Source: Saccharopolyspora shandongensis
GTDB taxonomy: Bacteria > Actinomycetota > Actinomycetes > Mycobacteriales > Pseudonocardiaceae
DNA: 64,000 bases
Direction: 5' to 3'
NCBI RefSeq assembly: GCF_900106995.1
Contig: NZ_FNOK01000022.1
Location: 81,132-145,131 of the forward strand
A model generated the notes under the pieces. It was not told the origin of the DNA. It made no database searches and worked only from the letters and a program-made list of their open reading frames with translations. Shown piece after piece: positions 44,786 to 51,894 of this stretch (within the stretch, counting starts at the first letter, position 1; each line of letters opens with the position of its first letter). The translations under genes and the position numbers were made by a program.

Positions 44786-44815
44786 GACGCCCCCGCCAGG
44801 ACCAGCGGGGGCGTC
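44786..44815. terminator. Perfect 11-bp hairpin after msiK
   Basis: GACGCCCCCGC (44786-44796) pairs with GCGGGGGCGTC (44805-44815) around an 8-nt loop, 55 bp after the msiK stop on its strand. Confidence 0.7.
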
Positions 44816-44870
44816 GGCACGGGGGCCGCAACCGTCGGCGGCCGCCTGAGCAGCCACGATCGGTTCGCGA

Positions 44871-45965
44871 TCAGGCGACCAGGCGATCTCCGGTCTCAGG
44901 GTGGAAGAGGTGGATCTCACTGTGGTCGCGCAGGGCGACCTTGACCTGCTGGCCAAGCGCGGGCGGGGTGCGACCGTCGGCGCGGACCACGAAGCGCTCC
45001 TGCGAGCCGTTGACGTCGATGGCGCCGTGGATGAGCGCGTCGGCGCCGAGCTCCTCGACCAGCTCGACGGTCATGGCCATGCCGTCGTCCTCGCTGGAGG
45101 TCAGCGACAGCGCTTCGGGGCGCACGCCGAAGGTGATCTCCTTGAGGTCGCCCGCGGCGGCCACGGCCTCGCGCGGCAGCGGGATCGTGGTGCCGTCGAG
45201 CACCGCGCCGTCGCCGGTCAGCGGCACCGTCTTGAGGTTCATCGCGGGCGATCCGATGAAGCCGGCGACGAAGGCGTTGGCCGGGTTCTCGTACAGCTCG
45301 CGCGGGCTGGCGCACTGCTGCAGCAGCCCGTCCTTGAGCACCGCGACGCGGTGTCCCATCGTCATCGCCTCGACCTGGTCGTGGGTGACGTAGATGGTGG
45401 TGGTGCCCAGCCGCTTCTGCAGTGCCGCGATGTTCGCGCGGGTCTCCACCCGCAGCTTGGCGTCGAGGTTGGACAGCGGCTCGTCCATCAGGAACACGCT
45501 GGGCTCGCGGACGATCGCGCGACCCATCGCGACCCGCTGCCGCTGACCGCCGGAGAGCGCCTTGGGCTTGCGGTCCAGGTACTTCTCGAGGTCCAGCATC
45601 CGCGCGGCCTCGGTGACCTTCTCCTTGATGACGCCCTTGGGCGTCTTGCGCAGCTTGAGCGCGAAGCCCATGTTCTCCGCGACCGTCATGTGCGGGTACA
45701 GGGCGTAGGACTGGAACACCATCGCGATGTCCCGCGACTTCGGCGGGGTGTTGGTGACATCGTTGCCACCGATGGTGATGCCGCCCTCGTCGACGTCCTC
45801 CAGCCCGGCGAGCATCCGCAACGCCGTCGACTTGCCGGACCCCGACGGCCCCACCAGCACCAGGAACTCACCGTCGGCGATGTCCAAGGCGAGCTTGTCC
45901 ACCGCCCGTACCGGTGGACTCCCCTGGTAAACGCGCGAGGCGTTGACGTACGCAACCTCAGCCAT
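44871..45965 (-). CDS. msiK: Multiple-sugar ABC transporter ATPase MsiK
   Basis: Shared ATPase that energises several family 1 sugar importers in actinomycetes. 364 residues: Walker A GPSGSGKST (39-47), Q-loop VFQSYALYPHMTV, signature LSGGQRQRVAMGRA (about 132), Walker B VFLMDEPLSNLDAKLR, switch YVTHDQVEAM, then a C-terminal TOBE-like regulatory domain (ITFGVRPEALSL). No permease lies beside it, and dasABC at 24-27 kb has no ATPase, so the two probably work together. ATG 45965 has AAAGG eight bases upstream. Divergent from a LacI regulator. Confidence 0.9.
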   Translation of the reverse strand: MAEVAYVNASRVYQGSPPVRAVDKLALDIADGEFLVLVGPSGSGKSTALRMLAGLEDVDEGGITIGGNDVTNTPPKSRDIAMVFQSYALYPHMTVAENMGFALKLRKTPKGVIKEKVTEAARMLDLEKYLDRKPKALSGGQRQRVAMGRAIVREPSVFLMDEPLSNLDAKLRVETRANIAALQKRLGTTTIYVTHDQVEAMTMGHRVAVLKDGLLQQCASPRELYENPANAFVAGFIGSPAMNLKTVPLTGDGAVLDGTTIPLPREAVAAAGDLKEITFGVRPEALSLTSSEDDGMAMTVELVEELGADALIHGAIDVNGSQERFVVRADGRTPPALGQQVKVALRDHSEIHLFHPETGDRLVA

Positions 45966-46130
45966 CTGTGACACCTTTCACGGAATCGGTCATGAAAACG
46001 TAACCGCAAAATCGCTCTGGGTCAGCCCCTCGAATGAACCAACTCGGAGAGTGATCACCCTGCGTCGCTCCGTGTTCATGATTCGAACGTGAGTGGGATA
46101 TGCATCATGCTCACTTCACCGAGGGGTACT

Positions 46131-46145
46131 GAACCGTTACGGTTC
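46131..46145. promoter_or_regulatory. 15-bp palindromic operator at LacI gene start
   Basis: GAACCGTTACGGTTC is a perfect odd palindrome of the LacI-family operator type, ending 4 bp before the ATG at 46150. Autoregulation of the LacI gene is the simplest reading; msiK starts 166 bp away on the other strand. Confidence 0.55.
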
Positions 46146-46149
46146 CTCC

Positions 46150-47250
46150 ATGGCGCGGTCAACGAATGCCCGGCGGCCTGCGACGCTCGCATCGCTCGCT
46201 GCAGAACTCGGGGTCTCCCGGACGACGGTTTCCAACGCGTACAACCGTCCGGACCAGCTCTCCCCGGAGCTGCGCAAGCGAGTCCTGGAGACCGCTCGCC
46301 GGCTTGGCTACCCGGGGCCGGATCCGGTCGCGAGGTCGTTGCGGACGAGGAAGGCGGGCGCGGTCGGCCTGCTGCTCACCGAGAACCTCTCCTACGCGTT
46401 CCGCGACCCGGGCGCCGTCGGCTTCCTCGAAGGACTTGCGCTGGCCTGCGAAGACGCCGGCCAGGGCCTGCTGCTGATCCCGGCGAGCCCGGAGCGCGAG
46501 GACGTCGCCTCGGTACACCGCGCCGGCGTCGACGGCTTCGTCGTGTACTCCGTCCCCGAGGACGACCCGCACCTGGCCGCGGTGCTCGAACGCCCCGTGC
46601 CGGTGGTGGTCTGCGACCAGCCGCGCCTGGACAACCTGGACTGGGTCGGCCCGGACGACGGGAAGGCCATCAAGAGCGTCGCCGACCACCTGATCGGCCT
46701 GGGACACCGCCGCATCGGCGTGCTGTGCATGCGCCTGGCCCGGGGCCGCAACGACGGTCCCGCGTCCGTGCAGCGGCAGGCCAACGCCAGCTTCCACGTG
46801 CAGAAGGCCAGGCTGACCGCGCTGGCCGAGGTGTTCAGCGAGGCGGGCGTGGACTGGACGAAGGTGCCGGTGGTGGAGCGCTTCGACCACACCACGGCGT
46901 CCGGGGCGACGGCGGCGGCGCAGCTGCTGGAGATCGACCCGGAGATCACCGCGATCGTGTGCACCTCGGACATCCTCGCGCTCGGCGCGCTGAGCGAGGC
47001 CCGCAACCGCGGCCTGCGGGTGCCGGAGGACTTGACCATCACGGGCTTCGACGGCATCCCGGACGCGGAGCGGGCGGGCCTGACGACGGTGCGCCAGCCG
47101 TGGCTGGAGAAGGGCCGCGCGGCCGGGCGCCTGCTGCTGGAGGCCAGCGAGCCGGGCCGGCCCCGCCACATCCAGCTGGAAACCCAGCTGATCACCGGAG
47201 CCACCTCGGCCCCGCCCCGCTCGGCAGAAGAGCGCTGGTTCGGCCCGTGA
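46150..47250 (+). CDS. LacI-family transcriptional regulator
   Basis: 366 residues: N-terminal HTH (about 8-32, TLASLAAELGVSRTTVSNAYN) and hinge (LRKRVLETARRLGYPGPDPVARSLR), then a periplasmic-binding-protein-like effector domain (about 68-345) with GFVVYSVPEDDPHL, ICTSDILALGAL-type IVCTSDILALGALSEA and LTITGFDGIPDAERAGLTTVRQP. Divergent from msiK, so msiK or a sugar uptake operon is a likely target; the effector is unknown. ATG 46150 is right after the palindromic operator, which leaves little room for a Shine-Dalgarno and suggests a leaderless or operator-overlapped start. Confidence 0.85.
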   Translation: MARSTNARRPATLASLAAELGVSRTTVSNAYNRPDQLSPELRKRVLETARRLGYPGPDPVARSLRTRKAGAVGLLLTENLSYAFRDPGAVGFLEGLALACEDAGQGLLLIPASPEREDVASVHRAGVDGFVVYSVPEDDPHLAAVLERPVPVVVCDQPRLDNLDWVGPDDGKAIKSVADHLIGLGHRRIGVLCMRLARGRNDGPASVQRQANASFHVQKARLTALAEVFSEAGVDWTKVPVVERFDHTTASGATAAAQLLEIDPEITAIVCTSDILALGALSEARNRGLRVPEDLTITGFDGIPDAERAGLTTVRQPWLEKGRAAGRLLLEASEPGRPRHIQLETQLITGATSAPPRSAEERWFGP

Positions 47251-47475
47251 CCCGGCGGGGCTGATCACGGGCCGGACAGGCCCCCGGTGCACCCGAGCAG
47301 GTCAGAGCCAGGAGTTCCGATTTCGCCTAAAATTGGGAAGATCGCTGGCTCAGCGAGGGCTTACCGGGTACCGATTTTGGTTAGAACGGGGAATTTCCCG
47401 ATTCGGCGGGCGCTGGTCAGGCACTGGGTTTCCCGGCTTCGCCTGGGATCGGGAACCTCTTTCGGCCTGGTGGGG

Positions 47476-49164
47476 TCAGTAGTTCGCCCACTCCCCCTGG
47501 GCGTACTGGAGGATCGTCGGGCGCATCAGGGTCGACGGCTCCAGGCCCGGGATCCTGGCGCGGTCCGGCGAGAACGTCGCCGCCGCTTGCAACGTCGCCG
47601 CGTCCAAGGACCGCAGTGGCGGGGCGTCGGCCGGGAGCCGCAGGGACGGAGCGCCGGGCGAGGCGAGCGAGGTTCCGCCGGACGACGCTACCGGGTGTCC
47701 TGCCGTCGTGTGGTCGCCCGCAATTTCAATTGAAACTGCGGAACCCGGGGTGGCACCGGCCAGGTGGAAGCCCCATTCGCCGAAGCTGGGCATCGCGATC
47801 TGGTACGGGACCGTGTTCAGGCCCGCCGACCGCATCGTCGATTCGATGCACCAGAACGCCTTCGGCGCGAAGAACGGCGAACCCGCCTGCACCACCACTC
47901 GCGCGTTGTCCGACATCGCTTGCCGGACCAGCCCGTAGAACTCCGTCGAGTACAGCTTCGCCGTCGCCGTGGAGTCCGCGTCGGGCATGTCCACGAGCAC
48001 CACGTCGTAGCGTTCGCGGTTGTCCCGCAGCCAGCTGAAGGCGTCCGCCGCGATCGCCCGCACCCGCGGATCCGCGAAGGCGTCCTTGTTCAAAGTGGAC
48101 ACTCGGGGATCGGTGCGCGCCAGCTCCAGCACCGCCGGGTCCAGGTCCACCAGCGTGGCCTCGCGGACGTCCGGGTACCGCAGCACCTCGCGCAGCGCCA
48201 GGCCGTCGCCGCCGCCCAGCACGAGCACCCGCTCCCGCGGCCCGGCCATCGCCGGATGCACCAGCGCCTCGTGGTACCGGTACTCGTCCATCGAGCTGAA
48301 CTGCAGGTCTCCGTTGAGGTACAGCCGGGTGTCGCTGTTCCCGTTCAACGAAACCGACTCGGTCAGCACGACGTCCTGGTACGGCGTGCGCTCCGAATGC
48401 ACCACCGGGTCCGCGTACAGCGCCTGGCGCGCGGTGACCTCGAAGTCGTCGGCGAACGCGTAAGCACTGACGAGCACGCCGCCGACCAGCACGGTCGCCC
48501 CGGTCAGCAGCAACGTCGCGCGCTTGGAGAGCTCCCGGCGGAAGACGGTCAGCACCAGCCCGATGCCGGCGGCGGCGTTGACCATGCCGACCAGCAACGC
48601 GCCCTGCACCTGCCCGAACAGCGGCAGCAGCAGGAACGGGAACGCCAGCCCGCCGACGAGGCCGCCGACGTAGTCGGCCGCGAACAGGTCGGCGACCGCG
48701 GAACCCGCGTCCTGCCGCCGGATCCGCTGCAGCAGCACCATCAGCAGCGGGATCTCCGCGCCGATCAGCACGCCGAGCACGAGCGCGGTGGCGATCAGCG
48801 CGGGCATGTACAGGCTCAGCCACGCGAACGCGGCGTACAGCCCGAGCACGCTGATCCCGCCGAGCAGCGCGAGCAGCAGTTCGATGCCCGCGAACGCCGG
48901 AGCCGCCCAGCGCTGCAGGGGTTTCGCCGCGAGCGCGCCGACGCCCATCGCGAACACCATCAGCGACAGCACGATCGACGCCTGGCCGACGGTGTCGCCG
49001 ATCAGGTAGCTGCCGAGCGCGACCAGCGCCAGCTCGTAGACCAGACCGCAGGCGGCGCAGATGAAGACGGCCACCAGCACCGCGGTCCGGGCGATCCGGC
49101 CGCGCGGCTTGACCGGATCGGCGGGCTCGACTGGATCGGCGGTGGGTTCGGCGGTCACCGACAC
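47476..49164 (-). CDS. Membrane-anchored spermidine synthase-like protein
   Basis: 562 residues. Seven or eight membrane helices (about 27-230), then a polyamine aminopropyltransferase domain (about 250-490) with VVLTESVSLNGNSDTRLYLNGDLQFSS-like start, LVLGGGDGLALREVLRYPDVREATLVDLDPAVLELAR (SAM site near 310-345) and VLVDMPDAD where many SpeE proteins have D-P-P. Residues about 475-481 are encoded by a copy of the CAATTG palindrome. GTG 49164 is 7 bp after the DUF350 stop. Last gene of a five-gene operon; product could be a polyamine or an aminopropylated membrane compound. Confidence 0.82.
   Translation of the reverse strand: MSVTAEPTADPVEPADPVKPRGRIARTAVLVAVFICAACGLVYELALVALGSYLIGDTVGQASIVLSLMVFAMGVGALAAKPLQRWAAPAFAGIELLLALLGGISVLGLYAAFAWLSLYMPALIATALVLGVLIGAEIPLLMVLLQRIRRQDAGSAVADLFAADYVGGLVGGLAFPFLLLPLFGQVQGALLVGMVNAAAGIGLVLTVFRRELSKRATLLLTGATVLVGGVLVSAYAFADDFEVTARQALYADPVVHSERTPYQDVVLTESVSLNGNSDTRLYLNGDLQFSSMDEYRYHEALVHPAMAGPRERVLVLGGGDGLALREVLRYPDVREATLVDLDPAVLELARTDPRVSTLNKDAFADPRVRAIAADAFSWLRDNRERYDVVLVDMPDADSTATAKLYSTEFYGLVRQAMSDNARVVVQAGSPFFAPKAFWCIESTMRSAGLNTVPYQIAMPSFGEWGFHLAGATPGSAVSIEIAGDHTTAGHPVASSGGTSLASPGAPSLRLPADAPPLRSLDAATLQAAATFSPDRARIPGLEPSTLMRPTILQYAQGEWANY
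47718..47741. repeat. CAATTG palindrome inside the spermidine synthase gene
   Basis: 24 bp with one mismatch, same core as at 5654-5691 and 41637-41656. Here it is read in frame as AVSIEIA between PGS and GDHTTAGH, a stretch of low complexity near the C-terminus. Confidence 0.75.
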
Positions 49165-49171
49165 GCGATGT

Positions 49172-49597
49172 TCACCAGATCGCGGCGGCGATGAGCACCG
49201 CGATCACCACGTGCGACGTCGCCGACACCCAGGTCGCCGGGTGCATGTTCGGGGAGGAGAGCTCGTCGCCGAGCCTGCCGGGCGTGACCGCGTCGATCAG
49301 CAGGAACGACAGGCTCATCAGGATGAGCCCGAGGAGGCCGAAGGCGAGGGTGCCGATCAGCCCGGCGATCAGGTCGTCGGCGCTGCCGACGATCGCGGTG
49401 GTCAGGATGATCCCGACCCCGATCAGGCCGGAGACCAGCAGCAACGCCGCGTTCGGGTTGCGCTGGACCCAGATCAGGTCGCGGAGCTTGCCCGGCGTGG
49501 CCAGGTCGACGAGCACGTAGCCGAGCGCCATCATCGCCACGCCGATCACCCCGTAGGCGACCGCGGCGAGCAGGCCGGCGAGCATTTCCTGGAGCAA
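49172..49597 (-). CDS. DUF350 membrane protein
   Basis: 141 residues with four membrane helices in two similar halves (YVLVDLATPGKLRDLIWVQRNPNAALLL and FLLIDAVTPGRLGDEL each end a helical pair), the DUF350/YjfL layout. Function unknown, but DUF350 genes commonly adjoin spermidine-synthase-like and PspA-type genes. TTG 49597 is used; ATG 49585 is the alternative. Coupled to the membrane spermidine synthase gene downstream (7 bp). Confidence 0.8.
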   Translation of the reverse strand: MLQEMLAGLLAAVAYGVIGVAMMALGYVLVDLATPGKLRDLIWVQRNPNAALLLVSGLIGVGIILTTAIVGSADDLIAGLIGTLAFGLLGLILMSLSFLLIDAVTPGRLGDELSSPNMHPATWVSATSHVVIAVLIAAAIW

Positions 49598-49630
49598 GGT
49601 GGGGCCCTTCTGGTGTCGTGTTCGGTGCGG

Positions 49631-50626
49631 TCAGCGGCGGGGGCCTGCCGGCGGCGGGCCCTGCGGTGGCGGAGGCCAGGACTGCCGCGGACCCGCGGGC
49701 GGCGGAGGCCACCCCTGCTGCCCCGGCGCCGCAGGTCCTCGCGGCGGGTGCGGCCCGGGCGGCTGTCCCTGCGATCCGCCCGGTCGCGGGCCCTGCGGCG
49801 CGGGCGGCGACCCCTGCGGCGGGCCAGCCGGAGGTCCCTGCAGTTGCGGGCCTGTCGGCGGATTCCCCTGCGGTCCCGGCGGCGGCGCGGGCGGAGTGTC
49901 CGATGTGGACTTCTGCTTCGCGCGGGCCCGGAAGCCCAGCAGCAGGGCGAGAACCACGACGACGCCCAGCCCGCCGAGCCACGCCCAGGGCACCCAGTCC
50001 GAGCCGGAGCCGTCGCCCTTCGGCAGCGACGGGACCGAGGCGGTGCCCGACGCGTCCTCGGTCGCCTGCGGCGCCGTCAGCACGCCGTTCTCCACCAGCA
50101 GCAAGGGCAATCCGAGCGCGGCCTGCCCGGTCGCGGTCACCGGCTCCTCGGCCAGCGCGTCGGCGGTGACGCCGAGGTTCACGAAGTCGTCCGCCTCCAG
50201 CTGCGCGTCGAGGTCGCCGGACGCCGCGACCTTGACGTCGGCCGCGTCGACGTCGTCGTCGGTGTCGGCGGCCGCGACGAACACCCGGGTTTCGGCCCAG
50301 CGCGGGCAGCTGTCGGCCGGGACGCCGGGGCCGCGGCTGGAGCCCTGGTCGAACTGCTTCGTCGAGCCGTCGACCAGCTTCCAGCCGAAGCACACCCCGT
50401 GCGCCCGCTCCGCCTCCGCGAGCCGCTGCGCGAGCTGTTGCGCATCGGCGGGCGTGAACCGCTCGATCGGCGGCCCCGCGTAGCTCGAACCGTCCAGGTA
50501 GTAGGTGCTTTCCTCCGAGGTGAAGGTGTTCTGCGCGGACTCGCCGCCGATCGTCCCGGCGACCGCCAGGCCGACGGCGAGGACGGCGCCCGCGGTCACG
50601 ACGAGCCCGACCTTCTTGCCGCTCAC
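49631..50626 (-). CDS. Two-helix membrane protein with proline-rich tail, unknown function
   Basis: 331 residues. A signal-anchor helix (about 5-25), an extracytoplasmic domain of about 190 residues (YYLDGSSYAGPPIERFT, VCFGWKLVDGSTKQFD), a second helix (about 214-234), and a cytoplasmic Pro/Gly/Gln-rich tail to the end. I do not recognise a family. GTG 50626 overlaps the DUF4247 stop (GTGA); the DUF350 gene follows 33 bp later. Member of the five-gene operon. Confidence 0.65.
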   Translation of the reverse strand: MSGKKVGLVVTAGAVLAVGLAVAGTIGGESAQNTFTSEESTYYLDGSSYAGPPIERFTPADAQQLAQRLAEAERAHGVCFGWKLVDGSTKQFDQGSSRGPGVPADSCPRWAETRVFVAAADTDDDVDAADVKVAASGDLDAQLEADDFVNLGVTADALAEEPVTATGQAALGLPLLLVENGVLTAPQATEDASGTASVPSLPKGDGSGSDWVPWAWLGGLGVVVVLALLLGFRARAKQKSTSDTPPAPPPGPQGNPPTGPQLQGPPAGPPQGSPPAPQGPRPGGSQGQPPGPHPPRGPAAPGQQGWPPPPAGPRQSWPPPPQGPPPAGPRR

Positions 50627-51060
50627 TTGCCCGCCCCCGGCCCCCGGCCGCGGAAGCTCTCGCCGTGCGGGCTGCTCCAGCCCCAGACGCCGCCGACGTG
50701 GCTGTGGTAGCGGCGGTAGGCGCGGTCGGCATCCATCAGGTGGATCACCGATCCGGGCGCCTGCGGCTGGATGATCACCGCGTCATCGGAGTACCGCAGG
50801 TAGATGCCCGACGAGTCGGCGTACTGGGACTGCGGGCGCCACTTCGAGGTGATCTCGGCGGCGACGACGCTGGGCGGCTTCGGGCTGGTGTACGCCCGGT
50901 TGTCGGAGTCGCCGGGCAGGTCGAGGTGCGCAGCGCGGGTGTAGTTCTTCGCCACGTAGCCGTGCGGCCCGGTGCCGGTGGAGAAGATCGCCACCAGCCC
51001 GATGACCAGGGCCAACACCGCGGCTGCACCGGCGATCACGAACCAGAAGCGGGGTTTCAC
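50623..51060 (-). CDS. DUF4247 family protein
   Basis: 145 residues: one membrane helix (about 7-27) and a small extracytoplasmic domain with IYLRYSDDAVIIQPQ, SVIHLMDADRAYRRYHSHV and the terminal GGVWGW-x8-FRGRGPGAGK, which is characteristic of DUF4247. Function unknown. Begins 3 bp after the DUF4178 stop and overlaps the next gene. Confidence 0.78.
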   Translation of the reverse strand: MKPRFWFVIAGAAAVLALVIGLVAIFSTGTGPHGYVAKNYTRAAHLDLPGDSDNRAYTSPKPPSVVAAEITSKWRPQSQYADSSGIYLRYSDDAVIIQPQAPGSVIHLMDADRAYRRYHSHVGGVWGWSSPHGESFRGRGPGAGK

Positions 51061-51063
51061 CGG

Positions 51064-51675
51064 TCAGTCCGCCGTCGGGTAGATGAGCACGTCGTAGCGG
51101 CTGAGCGCTTCGCCGCTGCTGGCTTCCCAGTCGGCGCCGCCGTAGGACTCGAAGCCCAGCATCGATCCGTCCGAGGCCTCGTAGTCGTGGTAGCGCACGG
51201 TGCCCTGCTCGGCCAGGCCGGTGGTGGCCTCGCTGCGGAACTCGGCGCTGCCGGATTCCTCGGAGTGGTAGGTGCGGCCGCCGAAGTCGATCGTCTTCGG
51301 GCCGGGCTCGCCGGCGTCGGCGACGGGCGTCCACAGCGAGAGGATCAGGTCCGGGTCCTCTTCCACGGCCAGCCACACCTGCCCGCCCTTGGCGTCGTCG
51401 AGCAGGTGCTCCGCCCAGGTCCAGCCGCCTTCGGAGAGCCGGACGGTGCCGCGGACGGTGTAGGAGCTGCCGCGCACCTCGACGATGTCGCCGGCCTTCA
51501 GCGCGCGCGGGTCGCCGCGCAGCGAGTCCTGGTCACCGGTGTGGAACGGATCGGTGGGCGGGGTTTCTGGTTTCGCGGCAGCGCGCTTGGCCCGCATCCC
51601 CATGATCACGGCGAACACCACGACGACGATCAGCACGATGATCACGACGATCAGCGTTGCGGTCAGTCCGTTCAC
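51064..51675 (-). CDS. DUF4178 family membrane-anchored protein
   Basis: 203 residues: N-terminal helix (about 6-27), a short linker, then a DUF4178 domain (about 55-200) with ALKAGDIVEVRGSSYTVRGT, GWTWAEHLLDD, VWLAVEEDPDL and WEASSGEALSRYDVLIYP. DUF4178 proteins recur beside spermidine synthase and DUF350/DUF4247 genes, as here. First gene of the operon; its promoter should lie in 51676-51829, where I see no clear boxes. Confidence 0.78.
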   Translation of the reverse strand: MNGLTATLIVVIIVLIVVVVFAVIMGMRAKRAAAKPETPPTDPFHTGDQDSLRGDPRALKAGDIVEVRGSSYTVRGTVRLSEGGWTWAEHLLDDAKGGQVWLAVEEDPDLILSLWTPVADAGEPGPKTIDFGGRTYHSEESGSAEFRSEATTGLAEQGTVRYHDYEASDGSMLGFESYGGADWEASSGEALSRYDVLIYPTAD

Positions 51676-51829
51676 CCGTCCGCCTTCCCCTCGTGCGAGC
51701 GTCCGGCACAGAGCGTATTAGCCCGCCCCCGACGGGATGACATCAATCGCCCAAATCGTGATGCGGATCAGAACCGGGTGAATACACCGGTGATCGCCAG
51801 GCCAGGCCGCGGTTTCGCCTGCTCAGGCC

Positions 51830-51873
51830 CCGTGAGTACTTTGTGTCGCTATAGCGACACAAAGTACTCACGG
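51830..51873. repeat. CCGTGAGTACTTTGTG palindrome, copy 3 (44 bp, perfect)
   Basis: Exact two-fold symmetry through the centre TCGCTATAGCGA. Copies 1 and 2 have slightly broken centres, so this is the most symmetric member. It lies 21 bp after the OtsB-GH15 stop on that gene's 3-prime side. Confidence 0.85.
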
Positions 51874-51894
51874 CCATTCACCTGGCAAAACGTC

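Noticed and set aside
47251..47475. Regulatory RNA between the LacI and spermidine synthase genes
   Set aside because: Several imperfect GGTTTCCCG/CGGGAACC-like stems are visible, but these genes converge here and the stems are most simply terminators.
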